Source: JALHVH01 sp964544265
Lineage (GTDB): Bacteria > Acidobacteriota > Aminicenantia > Aminicenantales > Saccharicenantaceae
Length of the DNA: 14,038 nucleotides
NCBI GenBank assembly: GCA_964544265.1
Contig: CAZJBD010000055.1
Span: 1 to 14,038, forward strand
Reading direction: 5' to 3'
Position numbers and translations under genes: made by a program. The notes beneath the pieces were generated by a model. That model saw nothing but the letters and a program-made list of their open reading frames with translations. It made no database searches and was not told the DNA's origin. Position 1 is the stretch's first letter. The number at the start of each line of letters is the position of its first letter. Shown piece by piece: positions 1 to 6,778 of the stretch.

Positions 1-221
1 AGGAGACGGGAAGCGATCTTATAAACGAATGCCTTTTGCAGCCGCTCCGGCAGTTCCGGCCGGACATTGTCTAAATAGCGCAGGAACGTTTCCTGGACGA
101 TATCGTCGGCGAGGGCGGAGTCGTTGCAGGTGCGCGCGACATATCCCCAGAGAGCCGGAGCGGTCCGGCCGTAGAACGCCTCGAAGGCGTCATCCCGGAT
201 TCGACAGCCGAGTTCGTTCAT
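1..221 (-). CDS. Sigma-70 family (ECF-type) RNA polymerase sigma factor, partial
   Basis: This is the N-terminal 73 codons of a sigma factor running off the left window edge. The translation begins MNELGCRIRDDAFEAFYGR, contains a region-2 core with the DDIVQETFLRYL signature (about residues 39-50), and continues into a helix ending FVYKIASRL. The DD-x2-QETF pattern is the classic sigma region 2 helix that binds the beta-prime clamp helices and reads the -10 element. ATG at 221 is chosen because GGGGA lies just upstream and no better in-frame start is seen. It begins 28 nt after the stop of the membrane protein gene at 250, on the same strand, so the two are probably cotranscribed. Region 4 lies outside the window, so the subgroup cannot be assigned. 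Confidence 0.85.
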   Translation of the reverse strand, partial: MNELGCRIRDDAFEAFYGRTAPALWGYVARTCNDSALADDIVQETFLRYLDNVRPELPERLQKAFVYKIASRL

Positions 222-249
222 TCCCCAGAGGACCGGGCCAAACCAAACG

Positions 250-687
250 TCACTTTTCGAACAAACCCCACTTCCTGCCTATTCTCATGGAGAGAAGGCC
301 GGAAAGGAGAAGCCCCACCCCGAGAGCGATGACGATGATCCCTGCGGCAAGGAAGAACGATGCCTGTTCAGGAAGGTCAGGAACGACGAAGCTGACGATG
401 AGCAGCGAGATCCCGAGAAGGGCAACGATGAGGCCGCGGCTGAATGAATTCAGGATCTTATCCTTCGGAGACAGGGCGCCCATGGACAGGGATTTGAACA
501 GGCGGTCTCCGCTCTCCGAGACGAGAAACGTCTGGAGTTCCCCGGAAGAGGCAAAACGCTCGATCAGGGCTTTGTGGAGTTGGGTTTTCCGGGTCAGCCT
601 TCGCCATTCCAGGATGATCCAGGCGACCCATCCGTAAAAGAGAAACATAGAAGCAAACACAAAAATAAGAGTTACGGGATTTTCCAT
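250..687 (-). CDS. Small three-helix membrane protein upstream of sigma factor
   Basis: This is a 145-aa protein of unknown function. It has an N-terminal membrane helix (about residues 5-27), a basic cytoplasmic-type segment (RRLTRKTQLHKALIERF) and a soluble middle with an SSGELQTFL motif, then two more hydrophobic helices (about 85-103 and 109-133) and a basic tail ending GRKWGLFEK. The ATG at 687 follows an excellent AAGGAG ribosome binding site; longer in-frame extensions upstream overlap the hydrolase remnant and are rejected. The layout resembles small membrane proteins I associate with sigma factor genes in Acidobacteriota-like genomes, which would fit a sigma-modulating or envelope-sensing role. 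That role is inference from position only. The stop lies 28 nt before the sigma factor start, and the hydrolase remnant ends 13 nt before its ATG. Confidence 0.85.
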   Translation of the reverse strand: MENPVTLIFVFASMFLFYGWVAWIILEWRRLTRKTQLHKALIERFASSGELQTFLVSESGDRLFKSLSMGALSPKDKILNSFSRGLIVALLGISLLIVSFVVPDLPEQASFFLAAGIIVIALGVGLLLSGLLSMRIGRKWGLFEK

Positions 688-700
688 ATTAGACTCCTTT

Positions 701-958
701 TTAGCTCTTCGTCGGCGTCTTGTGGCCGGCACCTTCGCTTTTTCCGTGTCCGCGAAGGTCCATGGCGATGGTCCGGTGGTTTTCGGCCATGGCGGCGTGG
801 AGAAGGATGATGGGTTCGCCTTGGCCTTTTTCCATGAAGGCGATCCGGACCCCGGCGGAATCGAAATAACGGTATTCGGGTCCGGTTTCCTGGGCGGACG
901 CGAGTATCGATCCGGCGGCCAGGAGGGCTGCGGCGGCGGCGAGGACACGATGATTCAT
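701..958 (-). pseudogene. Truncated alpha/beta-hydrolase remnant with signal peptide
   Basis: The 85-codon reading frame has a good ribosome binding site (AAAGGAG, 6-7 nt before the ATG at 958) and a signal peptide (NHRVLAAAAALLAAGSILASAQ). It then shows the usual hydrolase opening, YFDSAGVRIAFMEKGQGEPIILLH, and jumps to AENHRTIAMDLRGHGKS before stopping after a few more residues. Intact family members have about 20 residues between the strand ending in HG and the DxRGHGxS motif, followed by some 200 residues carrying the G-x-S-x-G nucleophile, acid and histidine. All of these are missing. The join is in frame, so an internal deletion and a C-terminal truncation are inferred. The short product may still be made and exported, but it cannot be a normal hydrolase. 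It heads the operon-like row 958 to 1. Confidence 0.75.
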
Positions 959-1065
959 GCCTGACTCCTTTCTGAGTCCGGCCGGGATGCATTCACGCTT
1001 CCCGGTCCTCCCTTCTTACGCCCCTGCGAGTCTTTAAGTTAACAAACGGACGGCTATTTTTCCCA

Positions 1066-3423
1066 TCATTCATATTTCAAGGTTTGGGCCGGATTCTCGC
1101 GAGCCGCGCGGATCAAGTGATAGCTTACCGCTGCCAGGGCGATGATCAGGGCGAGCGAAGCGGCGAAAAGGTAAGGTCCGAAGCCCATCGTTATCCGGTA
1201 AGCGTAGCCTCGAAGCCATCTTTGAACGAAATAATATGCTGCCGGCCAGGCGATCGCGTTCGCCGCGACGACCCAGAGGGCGAATTCAAGGGAAAAGAGA
1301 CAGACGATCCGCGACGTCGAGGCGCCCAGGACCTTGCGGATTCCGATTTCCTTCGTTCTCTGTTCGGCCATGAAGGCGGCGAGTCCGAACAGGCCGAGGC
1401 AGGATACGAGAACGGCCAGGATCGAGAAATACCTGAGGATTGAGCCGACCCGCTCTTCGGACCGGTAGAGTGCGTCCACGGCTTCATCGAGAAAGCCGAA
1501 ACGGAATTCGTCCTGGGGCGCGAACTTTTTCCAGATTGTCTCGATGCGGCGGACAGCGTCCGCGGTCTTCCCCGGGCGTATCTTGGCCAGAAGGTTCAGA
1601 TTCAACGGGGGGTAGTATCCGATAACCAGGGGGTCGATCTTTTGGCGCAACAGGGCGAAATTGTAGTTTTTCACCACTCCGACGATGGTCCCGGTTACCT
1701 CCGCCTGGGACAAAGACCGGCCCAGAGGATCCTTGAAGCCCATGATCCGGGCCGCTTCCTCGTTGATAATCCACTGCGTATCAGCCAGGTTTTCGGTCCG
1801 GATGAAATCCCGCCCTTGGAGAATCGGGATGCCCAGCAGGTCGAAAAAGCCCAGGTCGGCGCAAGTCCCCCGGATCAGAATCTCCTCCCGGGGATTCTTT
1901 CCGGCCCATTCCCAGAGGGTATTGGTATAAAAGTATCCTCGGGTGGGGATGTTCGCCGAGGCCGTAACGCCCAGGACGTCCGGGTCGCGGAGGATCTCCG
2001 CCCGGACCGCCTCGTATTTGGGCCGTATCTCGTCGCTCATCCTAACCGTGAGAATTTGATCCCTGTCGTATCCCGTATTGTAGTTTCTCATGAAATTGAG
2101 CTGGTCTCGGACAAAAAGCGTGCAGATGAGAAGGAGACTGGTTATGGAGAATTGGAGGACGACCAAAACCTTGCGGAAAGCCTGGCCCCTGGAGCCCGTG
2201 GATAGAGTCCCCCCCAGGACCCTGGCCGGCAGGAATTTGGATAGAAAAAGAGCCGGGTAGCTCCCGGCGAGGAGTCCCGTAAGAAGGATCAGGCCGATGA
2301 GTCCGGCCAGCGTCCGAAAATTGCCGAAAAGCCCCAGCGAAAGTTCCTTGGCGGCGAGCGAATTGAAAGGATGGAGAAGGAATCCGATCCCAAGGAGGGC
2401 GAGGAGGAACGAAACGCCGGTGAGAATCAGGCATTCGCCGTAGAATTGCCTGATGAGCTGGCCTCGTTGGGCGCCCAAGACCTTGCGCAAACCCACTTCC
2501 CTGGCCCGATTGGCCGAGCGGGCGGTCGTCAGGTTCATGAAATTTATGCACGCAATGAGCAGAATGAACAGAGCCGCCAGGGCAAAGATCCGCACGTTGC
2601 GAATGTCGCCCTGAGGGAACTGCTCGCCTTCCATCCCGGGGTGGAGGTAAATCCTCGAGAGCGGCTGAAGGTTGAGCCGGCCCCCTTGCTCCATGGTCGG
2701 CTTCCCCTTTAGATGGTCCGAGATCTTGGCGATGACCGTGTCCGCCGAGACCCCATTCCGCAGCTGGACGAAGGTCGTGAACCGGCTGTCATCCCACTGG
2801 TCGATGGGGAATCCCAATTCCCGTCCGAAGACGAAGGGGACGAGGAAATCGAAGCGGATACTGGAATTCTTGGGGATATTCTTCATCACCCCGGTTACCT
2901 GAAAATCGATGGAGCCCGGCGCCTCAAGCGTTCGGCCGACCGGATCCTCGCCCGGGAAATATTTCCGGGCCATGTCTTCGGAGAGGACGATCGAGCGGGG
3001 ATCGGCGAGGGCCCGGGCCGGGTCGCCTTTAACCAGAGGGAAAGAAAACATGGTGAAGAATGAGCCGTCGGCCATCCCCAGCGTTTCGTCGAAGAATCTT
3101 GTCCGGCCCCGGAGCTTCATGTCGGTCCGGCCTATGCGGACCATGTCGATGATTTCAGGCACGGTGCCGAGGAGCGAAGGCCCGAGCGGCCCTTGGGTGA
3201 TGGCGACGGTCGCCTCCCGGCCGGAAAACTTGATGTCCTGGAAGACGCGGTAGATATCATTTCCGTTCTTGTGGAATCCGTTGACGCCGAGTTCGTCGCG
3301 GACCCAAAGGAAAATCAGCAGCGAGCAGGCAACGCCTACGGCCAGGCCGGTGATGTTGATAAATGAGTGGATTTTGTGACGGCGGATGTTTCGCAGGGCG
3401 ATTTTCAGGTTGTTTTTAAACAT
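1066..3423 (-). CDS. FtsX/MacB-like ABC transporter permease
   Basis: This 785-aa protein is a full-length two-FtsX-domain permease. The N-terminus (MFKNNLKIALRNIRRHK, then a membrane helix at about 20-42) is typical. A MacB-type periplasmic domain follows, then FtsX domain 1 (about 275-400, with REVGLRKVLGAQ), a second periplasmic region, and FtsX domain 2 (about 665-785, with KEIGIRKVLGAS) ending ENPAQTLKYE. Such permeases work with a separate ATPase in mechanotransmission, efflux or lipoprotein handling; no ATPase is present nearby, which is common for the many stand-alone copies in Acidobacteriota-like genomes. I chose ATG at 3423 over an in-frame TTG at 3444 because family members start M-x-K-N-x-L-K; neither has a clear ribosome binding site. 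It starts 13 nt after the nucleotidyltransferase stop, so the two may be cotranscribed. Confidence 0.93.
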   Translation of the reverse strand: MFKNNLKIALRNIRRHKIHSFINITGLAVGVACSLLIFLWVRDELGVNGFHKNGNDIYRVFQDIKFSGREATVAITQGPLGPSLLGTVPEIIDMVRIGRTDMKLRGRTRFFDETLGMADGSFFTMFSFPLVKGDPARALADPRSIVLSEDMARKYFPGEDPVGRTLEAPGSIDFQVTGVMKNIPKNSSIRFDFLVPFVFGRELGFPIDQWDDSRFTTFVQLRNGVSADTVIAKISDHLKGKPTMEQGGRLNLQPLSRIYLHPGMEGEQFPQGDIRNVRIFALAALFILLIACINFMNLTTARSANRAREVGLRKVLGAQRGQLIRQFYGECLILTGVSFLLALLGIGFLLHPFNSLAAKELSLGLFGNFRTLAGLIGLILLTGLLAGSYPALFLSKFLPARVLGGTLSTGSRGQAFRKVLVVLQFSITSLLLICTLFVRDQLNFMRNYNTGYDRDQILTVRMSDEIRPKYEAVRAEILRDPDVLGVTASANIPTRGYFYTNTLWEWAGKNPREEILIRGTCADLGFFDLLGIPILQGRDFIRTENLADTQWIINEEAARIMGFKDPLGRSLSQAEVTGTIVGVVKNYNFALLRQKIDPLVIGYYPPLNLNLLAKIRPGKTADAVRRIETIWKKFAPQDEFRFGFLDEAVDALYRSEERVGSILRYFSILAVLVSCLGLFGLAAFMAEQRTKEIGIRKVLGASTSRIVCLFSLEFALWVVAANAIAWPAAYYFVQRWLRGYAYRITMGFGPYLFAASLALIIALAAVSYHLIRAARENPAQTLKYE

Positions 3424-3436
3424 CTTATAGCGTAGT

Positions 3437-4432
3437 TCATACAAGAAGATACTGCAGCCTCTCGATTATGCCCTTTTCCAGAGGCACTATATCCATAGCC
3501 CGGGACAACGATCTTTTTATCCTTGCTTTCCATCTTCTCGGAAGTCCCTCCCAAAGCTGGACCAACTTGGCGGTCTCCGATTCTTCGGCGAGCACGTAAT
3601 TGGCCGTATAGACGGCCTGGCGAATATCTTTTTCCTTCTTGTTGCGCCGCTCGGGACGCGCGGCAATGATCAATTTGTGGAGAAGGAAGGAAGAGGGATG
3701 TGGGACCTTGGCGCGAATACCTCGGTCGATTTTCAAGACTATCGGCTCGACGAACAGAATGTCCAGAAATCTCAATCCCTGTGGGGTGACGGCAATTTGT
3801 TTCACATAGCGCTGAGGTTGGGCTGTCTCTCTTCGTTCTCGAGTCAAGAATTCTATTTTCATACGGTTTCCGGTGAAGAACATGGAACCATCCGGATGGA
3901 AGTTCTGGCTGAAGCCCAAGCGCTGCAAATAAGCGGCAAGATCATAAGGCTTCCCTTTGTAAGGCCAAGGCACGAGGATATCGAGGTCTTCGGTTCTGAT
4001 CGGATATTTCTTCATGGGCAAATATCGCTGGTAAAGCAGAAAACACCAGCTGCCAATGATTTCTAATCCGGCATCCCACAACCCTTTTTCGGTCATTTTG
4101 CGCAAGATCGCGAGCAACGGATCGGCCAGGTCTGCCGTGGGCGTTCGACCCGACCTTAAGAGCCTCAATCCTTCCCGGACGCGGCGCAATTCTTTCTGCA
4201 AACGGTTTCGCTCGGCTAGACTGTCACGGAGCAAGGCGGGGATTTCTTTGCCGATATAATCTGTTTTCACCTTCCGGTTCTTACGATATTGAAGGTAATA
4301 ATAGGCCTCATCTCCGATTTTTTTCAGTCGGATTCGGCCTTTGGGCAGAAGGGCCAGGCGGGCCGCAATCGTCCTTTCTTCTTCCTGCAAGAACTCGACG
4401 TTTTCTTTCTGGGCGTCCTTCAAGTCATGCAT
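3437..4432 (-). CDS. GSU2403-family nucleotidyltransferase-fold protein
   Basis: This 331-aa protein has an N-terminal helical region (about 1-110, with the conserved-looking YYYLQYRKNRKVKTDYIG stretch) and a nucleotidyltransferase fold: a GS pair at 127-128 (IIGSWCFLLYQRYL) and an acidic pair D149/D151 in RTEDLDILVPW, then a C-terminal helical part. This matches the GSU2403/NTP_transf_8 type. The fold occurs in minimal nucleotidyltransferases, including toxin-like proteins, but the substrate is unknown. No antitoxin-like partner is adjacent; the next gene downstream is the permease. The ATG at 4432 lacks a ribosome binding site, and the predicted transcription start falls at or next to the ATG, so a leaderless mRNA is likely. 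It is AT-richer than its neighbours, and its promoter lies within a strong inverted repeat, suggesting an acquired, tightly controlled gene. Confidence 0.75.
   Translation of the reverse strand: MHDLKDAQKENVEFLQEEERTIAARLALLPKGRIRLKKIGDEAYYYLQYRKNRKVKTDYIGKEIPALLRDSLAERNRLQKELRRVREGLRLLRSGRTPTADLADPLLAILRKMTEKGLWDAGLEIIGSWCFLLYQRYLPMKKYPIRTEDLDILVPWPYKGKPYDLAAYLQRLGFSQNFHPDGSMFFTGNRMKIEFLTRERRETAQPQRYVKQIAVTPQGLRFLDILFVEPIVLKIDRGIRAKVPHPSSFLLHKLIIAARPERRNKKEKDIRQAVYTANYVLAEESETAKLVQLWEGLPRRWKARIKRSLSRAMDIVPLEKGIIERLQYLLV
4361..4378. repeat. 18-bp direct repeat, copy 1 (inside nucleotidyltransferase gene)
   Basis: GGCCGCAATCGTCCTTTC here encodes, on the minus strand, ERTIAA near the protein N-terminus. 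An identical 18-mer occurs 145 bp away at 4506-4523, outside the gene and upstream of its promoter. Confidence 0.7.
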
Positions 4433-4438
4433 AGAATA

Positions 4439-4485
4439 TTTTTACCCTACATTATCGCCTGAGTCAATATATTGTAGGGTAAAAA
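4439..4485 (-). promoter_or_regulatory. Promoter within a perfect 13-bp inverted repeat (likely operator) of the nucleotidyltransferase gene
   Basis: The arms TTTTTACCCTACA (4439-4451) and TGTAGGGTAAAAA (4473-4485) are perfect reverse complements with a 21-nt spacer. Reading the minus strand, a -35-like TTGACT (4462-4467) lies between the arms and a -10-like TAAAAA (4439-4444) lies 17 bp downstream inside the proximal arm. The start codon at 4432 follows 6 nt after the -10. A dimeric regulator bound to both arms would cover the whole promoter, so repression is the natural reading. The regulator is not known. Confidence 0.6.
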
Positions 4486-4505
4486 ACTATTAGGCGTCCA
4501 TTTTT

Positions 4506-4523
4506 GGCCGCAATCGTCCTTTC
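4506..4523. repeat. 18-bp direct repeat, copy 2 (upstream of nucleotidyltransferase gene)
   Basis: This is an exact copy of 4361-4378 in non-coding DNA. It is probably a leftover of a second nucleotidyltransferase gene or a short duplication that placed the inverted-repeat promoter between the copies. The flanking bases do not match well, so nothing longer can be claimed. Confidence 0.65.
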
Positions 4524-4602
4524 CTCGTGTTCGAGTCGGTTTCCTAAGCGGACGCGAGTGCAGATTCGCGGATTCCGGGCTGTGTTATAATCGGGCCACC
4601 CG

Positions 4603-4779
4603 ATGTGCTGCGCCATTCTCGTTGTTGTCTATCTTTTCTTGGGGCTTCTGGCCGCCCCTGTCCTTATTTTTTGCATGCTCTTCGGACTCCGGGAGACGTT
4701 CATCACCTATGGAGTCTGGATGATGGATGTCGGACGCCGCGGTCTCGTCGGCCGCTTGATCATCTTGATTCCAAGTTGA
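4603..4779 (+). CDS. Small hydrophobic ORF (58 aa), doubtful
   Basis: The frame starts MCCAILVVVYLFLGLLAAP, gives one long membrane helix (about residues 3-28), then RETFITYGVWMMDVGRRGLVGRL and a short hydrophobic end. A perfect TATAAT (4586-4591) sits 11 nt before the ATG, with no good -35 and no ribosome binding site, so any expression would be nearly leaderless. The composition is that of a plausible membrane peptide, or of the cut-off N-terminus of a larger membrane-associated enzyme; a lysophospholipid acyltransferase N-terminus is one weak possibility. Its stop overlaps the -35 element of the S37 peptidase promoter. Function is not recognised, and the frame may be non-coding. Confidence 0.3.
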   Translation: MCCAILVVVYLFLGLLAAPVLIFCMLFGLRETFITYGVWMMDVGRRGLVGRLIILIPS

Positions 4780-4805
4780 CATTGACGTTCTGGCGGAGAT
4801 AGCAT
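4776..4805 (+). promoter_or_regulatory. Predicted promoter of the S37 peptidase gene
   Basis: TTGACA at 4776-4781 and TAGCAT at 4800-4805 are separated by 18 bp. Transcription would start near 4812, giving a leader of about 19 nt that contains GGAGGTGA (4820-4827) just before the ATG at 4831. Confidence 0.55.
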
Positions 4806-4830
4806 GGGGCATCGCGTTCGGAGGTGAACC

Positions 4831-6144
4831 ATGCCCAAGAGAATTCGAACCGTCTCCGTCCTGCTTTTCCTTGCCCTCCTTATCCCGGCGGCCTACCCGC
4901 AAGCTCCGAAGCCGGAATCCGAATTGCTCGTCCGGCTCAAGGCCCTGCCCGGAGTCGTCGAAGCCAAGGAGGCCCGCTTCGACGAGAAGCTTTTTAAGGA
5001 AGCCTATGAGCTCATGTTCGAGCAGCCGCTCGATCACCGGAACCCCCAGGGGATAAAGTTCCGGCAGAGATTCTTCGTTTCCCACGCCGACTACGCCAAG
5101 CCCGTCGTCCTTGAGACGTCGGGATACGCCGCCTTCGGGGCCAGGCCAGGGGAGTTGACCCATGTTCTGGGCGGCAATCAGGTCACTGTCGAGCATCGCT
5201 TTTTCGGACGTTCGGTTCCCGTCCCCGTGACCTGGGAATATTTGAACATCCGGCAATCCGCCGACGACCTCCACGCCATCGTGACGGCGCTGAAGACGCT
5301 TTATCCCGGAAAATGGGTGAGCACGGGCGGGAGCAAGGGCGGACAGACGACTCTATTTTATAAGACGTTCTATCCCGAAGACGTCGACGCCAGCGTGCCC
5401 TATGTCGCGCCGATCAACATCGCCCAGGAAGACCCCCGGCTCTACCACTTTCTCGATACGGTGGGTGATGAGGCGGCCCGGGCGCGGATCAAGGACTTTC
5501 AAATCGCCATGTTTAAGAGGGAGGACGAGATTCTGCCCCTGGTCAGGAGCAAGGCTGAAAAGGATAAGTTGACATTCTCCATGGGGCTTTCGGAAGCCTA
5601 CGAGTATGGGATTCTGGAATACCCATTCGCCTTCTGGCAGTTCGGCACTGTGAAGCCGGAGGACATTCCCGCGCAGGACGCTCCCAAGGAGAAGCTCTTC
5701 GAGCATCTGGCCAAGATAAACGCGATATTTTTCTATTCAGACCAGGGCAAAAAGACGTTCGAGCCTTTCCAGTATCAGGCCTTCACCGAAATCGGCTACT
5801 ACAATTACGACATCACGGATCTTAAGGCCCATATGAAGACCCTGAAAAACCCGACCAATCAGGTCCTCTGTCCGGCCGGGGCCAAAATTGTTTATGACCC
5901 CGTGCCCATGGCTGACGTTTATCACTTTCTCCAATACCACGGGGACCGGATCATCTACATCTACGGCGAGCTCGATCCCTGGTCAGCCACCGCAATCCAG
6001 TTGATCGGCCGGACGGATGCGCTCAAGTTCGTCGTCAAGAATGGTCATCATGGGTCACGGGTCAAAGATTTTTCACCCGAGCAGAAGGAGCTTTTCTATT
6101 CAACCCTCGAGAGGTGGCTGGGCTTAACGCTGAACAGGCAGTAA
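4831..6144 (+). CDS. Secreted S37-family (PS-10) serine peptidase
   Basis: This 437-aa protein matches the peptidase family S37, whose known member is a Streptomyces tripeptidyl aminopeptidase. A signal peptide (KRIRTVSVLLFLALLIPAAYPQA) indicates export. The body has the S37-type opening FEQPLDHRNPQGIKFRQRFFV and GNQVTVEHRFFGRS, and an alpha/beta-hydrolase core. The expected triad is visible: nucleophile S168 in STGGSKGG, acid D382 in YGELDPWS, and H406 or H407 in KNGHHGSRV. Likely role: removing short peptides from N-termini of extracytoplasmic peptides. The start is fixed by a strong GGAGGTGA site 6 nt (core) upstream. It is monocistronic as far as can be seen, being followed by non-coding DNA that contains a fragment of a second copy of itself. 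Confidence 0.92.
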   Translation: MPKRIRTVSVLLFLALLIPAAYPQAPKPESELLVRLKALPGVVEAKEARFDEKLFKEAYELMFEQPLDHRNPQGIKFRQRFFVSHADYAKPVVLETSGYAAFGARPGELTHVLGGNQVTVEHRFFGRSVPVPVTWEYLNIRQSADDLHAIVTALKTLYPGKWVSTGGSKGGQTTLFYKTFYPEDVDASVPYVAPINIAQEDPRLYHFLDTVGDEAARARIKDFQIAMFKREDEILPLVRSKAEKDKLTFSMGLSEAYEYGILEYPFAFWQFGTVKPEDIPAQDAPKEKLFEHLAKINAIFFYSDQGKKTFEPFQYQAFTEIGYYNYDITDLKAHMKTLKNPTNQVLCPAGAKIVYDPVPMADVYHFLQYHGDRIIYIYGELDPWSATAIQLIGRTDALKFVVKNGHHGSRVKDFSPEQKELFYSTLERWLGLTLNRQ

Positions 6145-6180
6145 GGCAATTCATTAAAACAGACAGGATAATAAGTATCC

Positions 6181-6227
6181 TTGACAATGATACACGCGGA
6201 AGGAAAAATACCATTGACATTGTTACA
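6181..6227. repeat. Pair of 14-bp direct repeats, TTGACA-W-TG-W-TACA
   Basis: TTGACAATGATACA (6181-6194) and TTGACATTGTTACA (6214-6227) match at 12 of 14 positions and start 33 bp apart, close to three helical turns. Each begins with a perfect -35 hexamer, but no convincing -10 follows either copy. They may be binding sites for a regulator or leftovers of promoter duplication. They lie between the S37 gene and the S37 fragment. Confidence 0.4.
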
Positions 6228-6271
6228 TTGCTGCCTTATTTCTAGGCCAGTCAGTTAAAAGAATATATCGC

Positions 6272-6304
6272 CTGGGCTGTTGAAAAGTCGGGCTCTTAGC
6301 CCAG
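6272..6304. repeat. Inverted repeat, possible RNA hairpin
   Basis: CTGGGCT (6272-6278) pairs with AGCCCAG (6298-6304). A tighter alternative hairpin is GGGCT-CTT-AGCCC (6290-6302). No T-run follows on either strand, so it is not a classical terminator. It lies directly upstream of the S37 fragment at 6311. Confidence 0.4.
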
Positions 6305-6310
6305 CCCTGC

Positions 6311-6409
6311 CACTTTCTCCAATACCACGAGGACCGGATCATCTACATTTACGGCGAGCTCGATCCATTTAGCATTAGCCAGAGAGCAGCACTTTGGAGG
6401 ATGCGCTCA
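6311..6409 (+). pseudogene. Fragment of a second S37 peptidase gene
   Basis: Bases 6311-6368 match 5923-5980 of the intact S37 gene at 55 of 58 positions and encode HFLQYHEDRIIYIYGELDP, the part that carries the catalytic aspartate. Similarity then fades but resumes at 6399-6409 (GGATGCGCTCA, equal to 6015-6025), with a net loss of 4 nt that breaks the frame. There is no start and no serine or histidine region, so this is a dead piece of a duplicate. The high identity, including third codon positions, implies a recent copy. It ends exactly where the stop codon of the convergent toxin gene begins. Confidence 0.75.
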
Positions 6410-6778
6410 CCCGTATCGCCCTATGATTCTCTCTCTATCTTCGTTCTCTTTATCGCCCTTATAGTAGATCTCTATCAGTTCAATCCGGTCTGTTTGCTCG
6501 AAATACGCGTAAATCACCCGAATTCCGGACTGGACGCCTTTTCCTTTAAGAGCCCGGCAGGCAAACTTTCGGGCTTTATAAACCTTCGGGCTTTGAAAGC
6601 CAAGGCCAGCGATCTGCACAACGCCCTTGTTATCAATTCTGTGCTTATGAAAGAGGGTGAGCTCCGTCTTGATGAAATTTTCCAGATCCCCCTCGAGCGT
6701 CCGGAACCTCTTTGTGAGCCTCTTTGCGTCCCGCTCGAAATCTGCCAATAGGATGATTTCTTTAAACGGCGTCATCAT
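6407..6778 (-). CDS. RelE/ParE-like toxin of a Panacea toxin-antitoxin pair
   Basis: This 123-aa protein (the first two codons are both ATG; the second, at 6775, is equally possible) is basic. It has the RelE/ParE-like order of an N-terminal helical hairpin (ADFERDAKRLTKRFRTLEGDLENFI), a central strand region (VVQIAGLGFQSPKVYKARKFACRALKGKG), and two C-terminal strands, GIRVIYAYFEQTDRIELIEIYYKGDKENED, with an ending ERIIGRYG. Members of this fold are ribosome-dependent mRNA cleavers or gyrase poisons; which applies here cannot be read from the sequence. It overlaps the antitoxin gene by 14-17 nt, the usual sign of translational coupling, and would be transcribed from the antitoxin promoter. 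The family call rests on fold pattern and context, not on a diagnostic catalytic residue. Confidence 0.7.
   Translation of the reverse strand: MMTPFKEIILLADFERDAKRLTKRFRTLEGDLENFIKTELTLFHKHRIDNKGVVQIAGLGFQSPKVYKARKFACRALKGKGVQSGIRVIYAYFEQTDRIELIEIYYKGDKENEDRERIIGRYG

Noticed and set aside
29..637. 202-aa open frame on the plus strand
   Set aside because: It is rich in Arg and Pro, has no domain, and lies antisense to the sigma factor and the membrane protein, both of which have clear protein signatures.
688..948. N-terminal extension of the 145-aa membrane protein
   Set aside because: The extension reads low-complexity Pro/Arg/Ser sequence out of frame with the hydrolase remnant, while AAGGAG directly precedes ATG 687.
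3438..3440. ATGA overlap between the nucleotidyltransferase stop and a possible permease start
   Set aside because: This ATG is out of frame with the permease; the in-frame starts are TTG 3444 and ATG 3423.
4585..5274. 229-aa open frame on the minus strand
   Set aside because: Antisense to the S37 peptidase, which has a signal peptide, catalytic triad and ribosome binding site.
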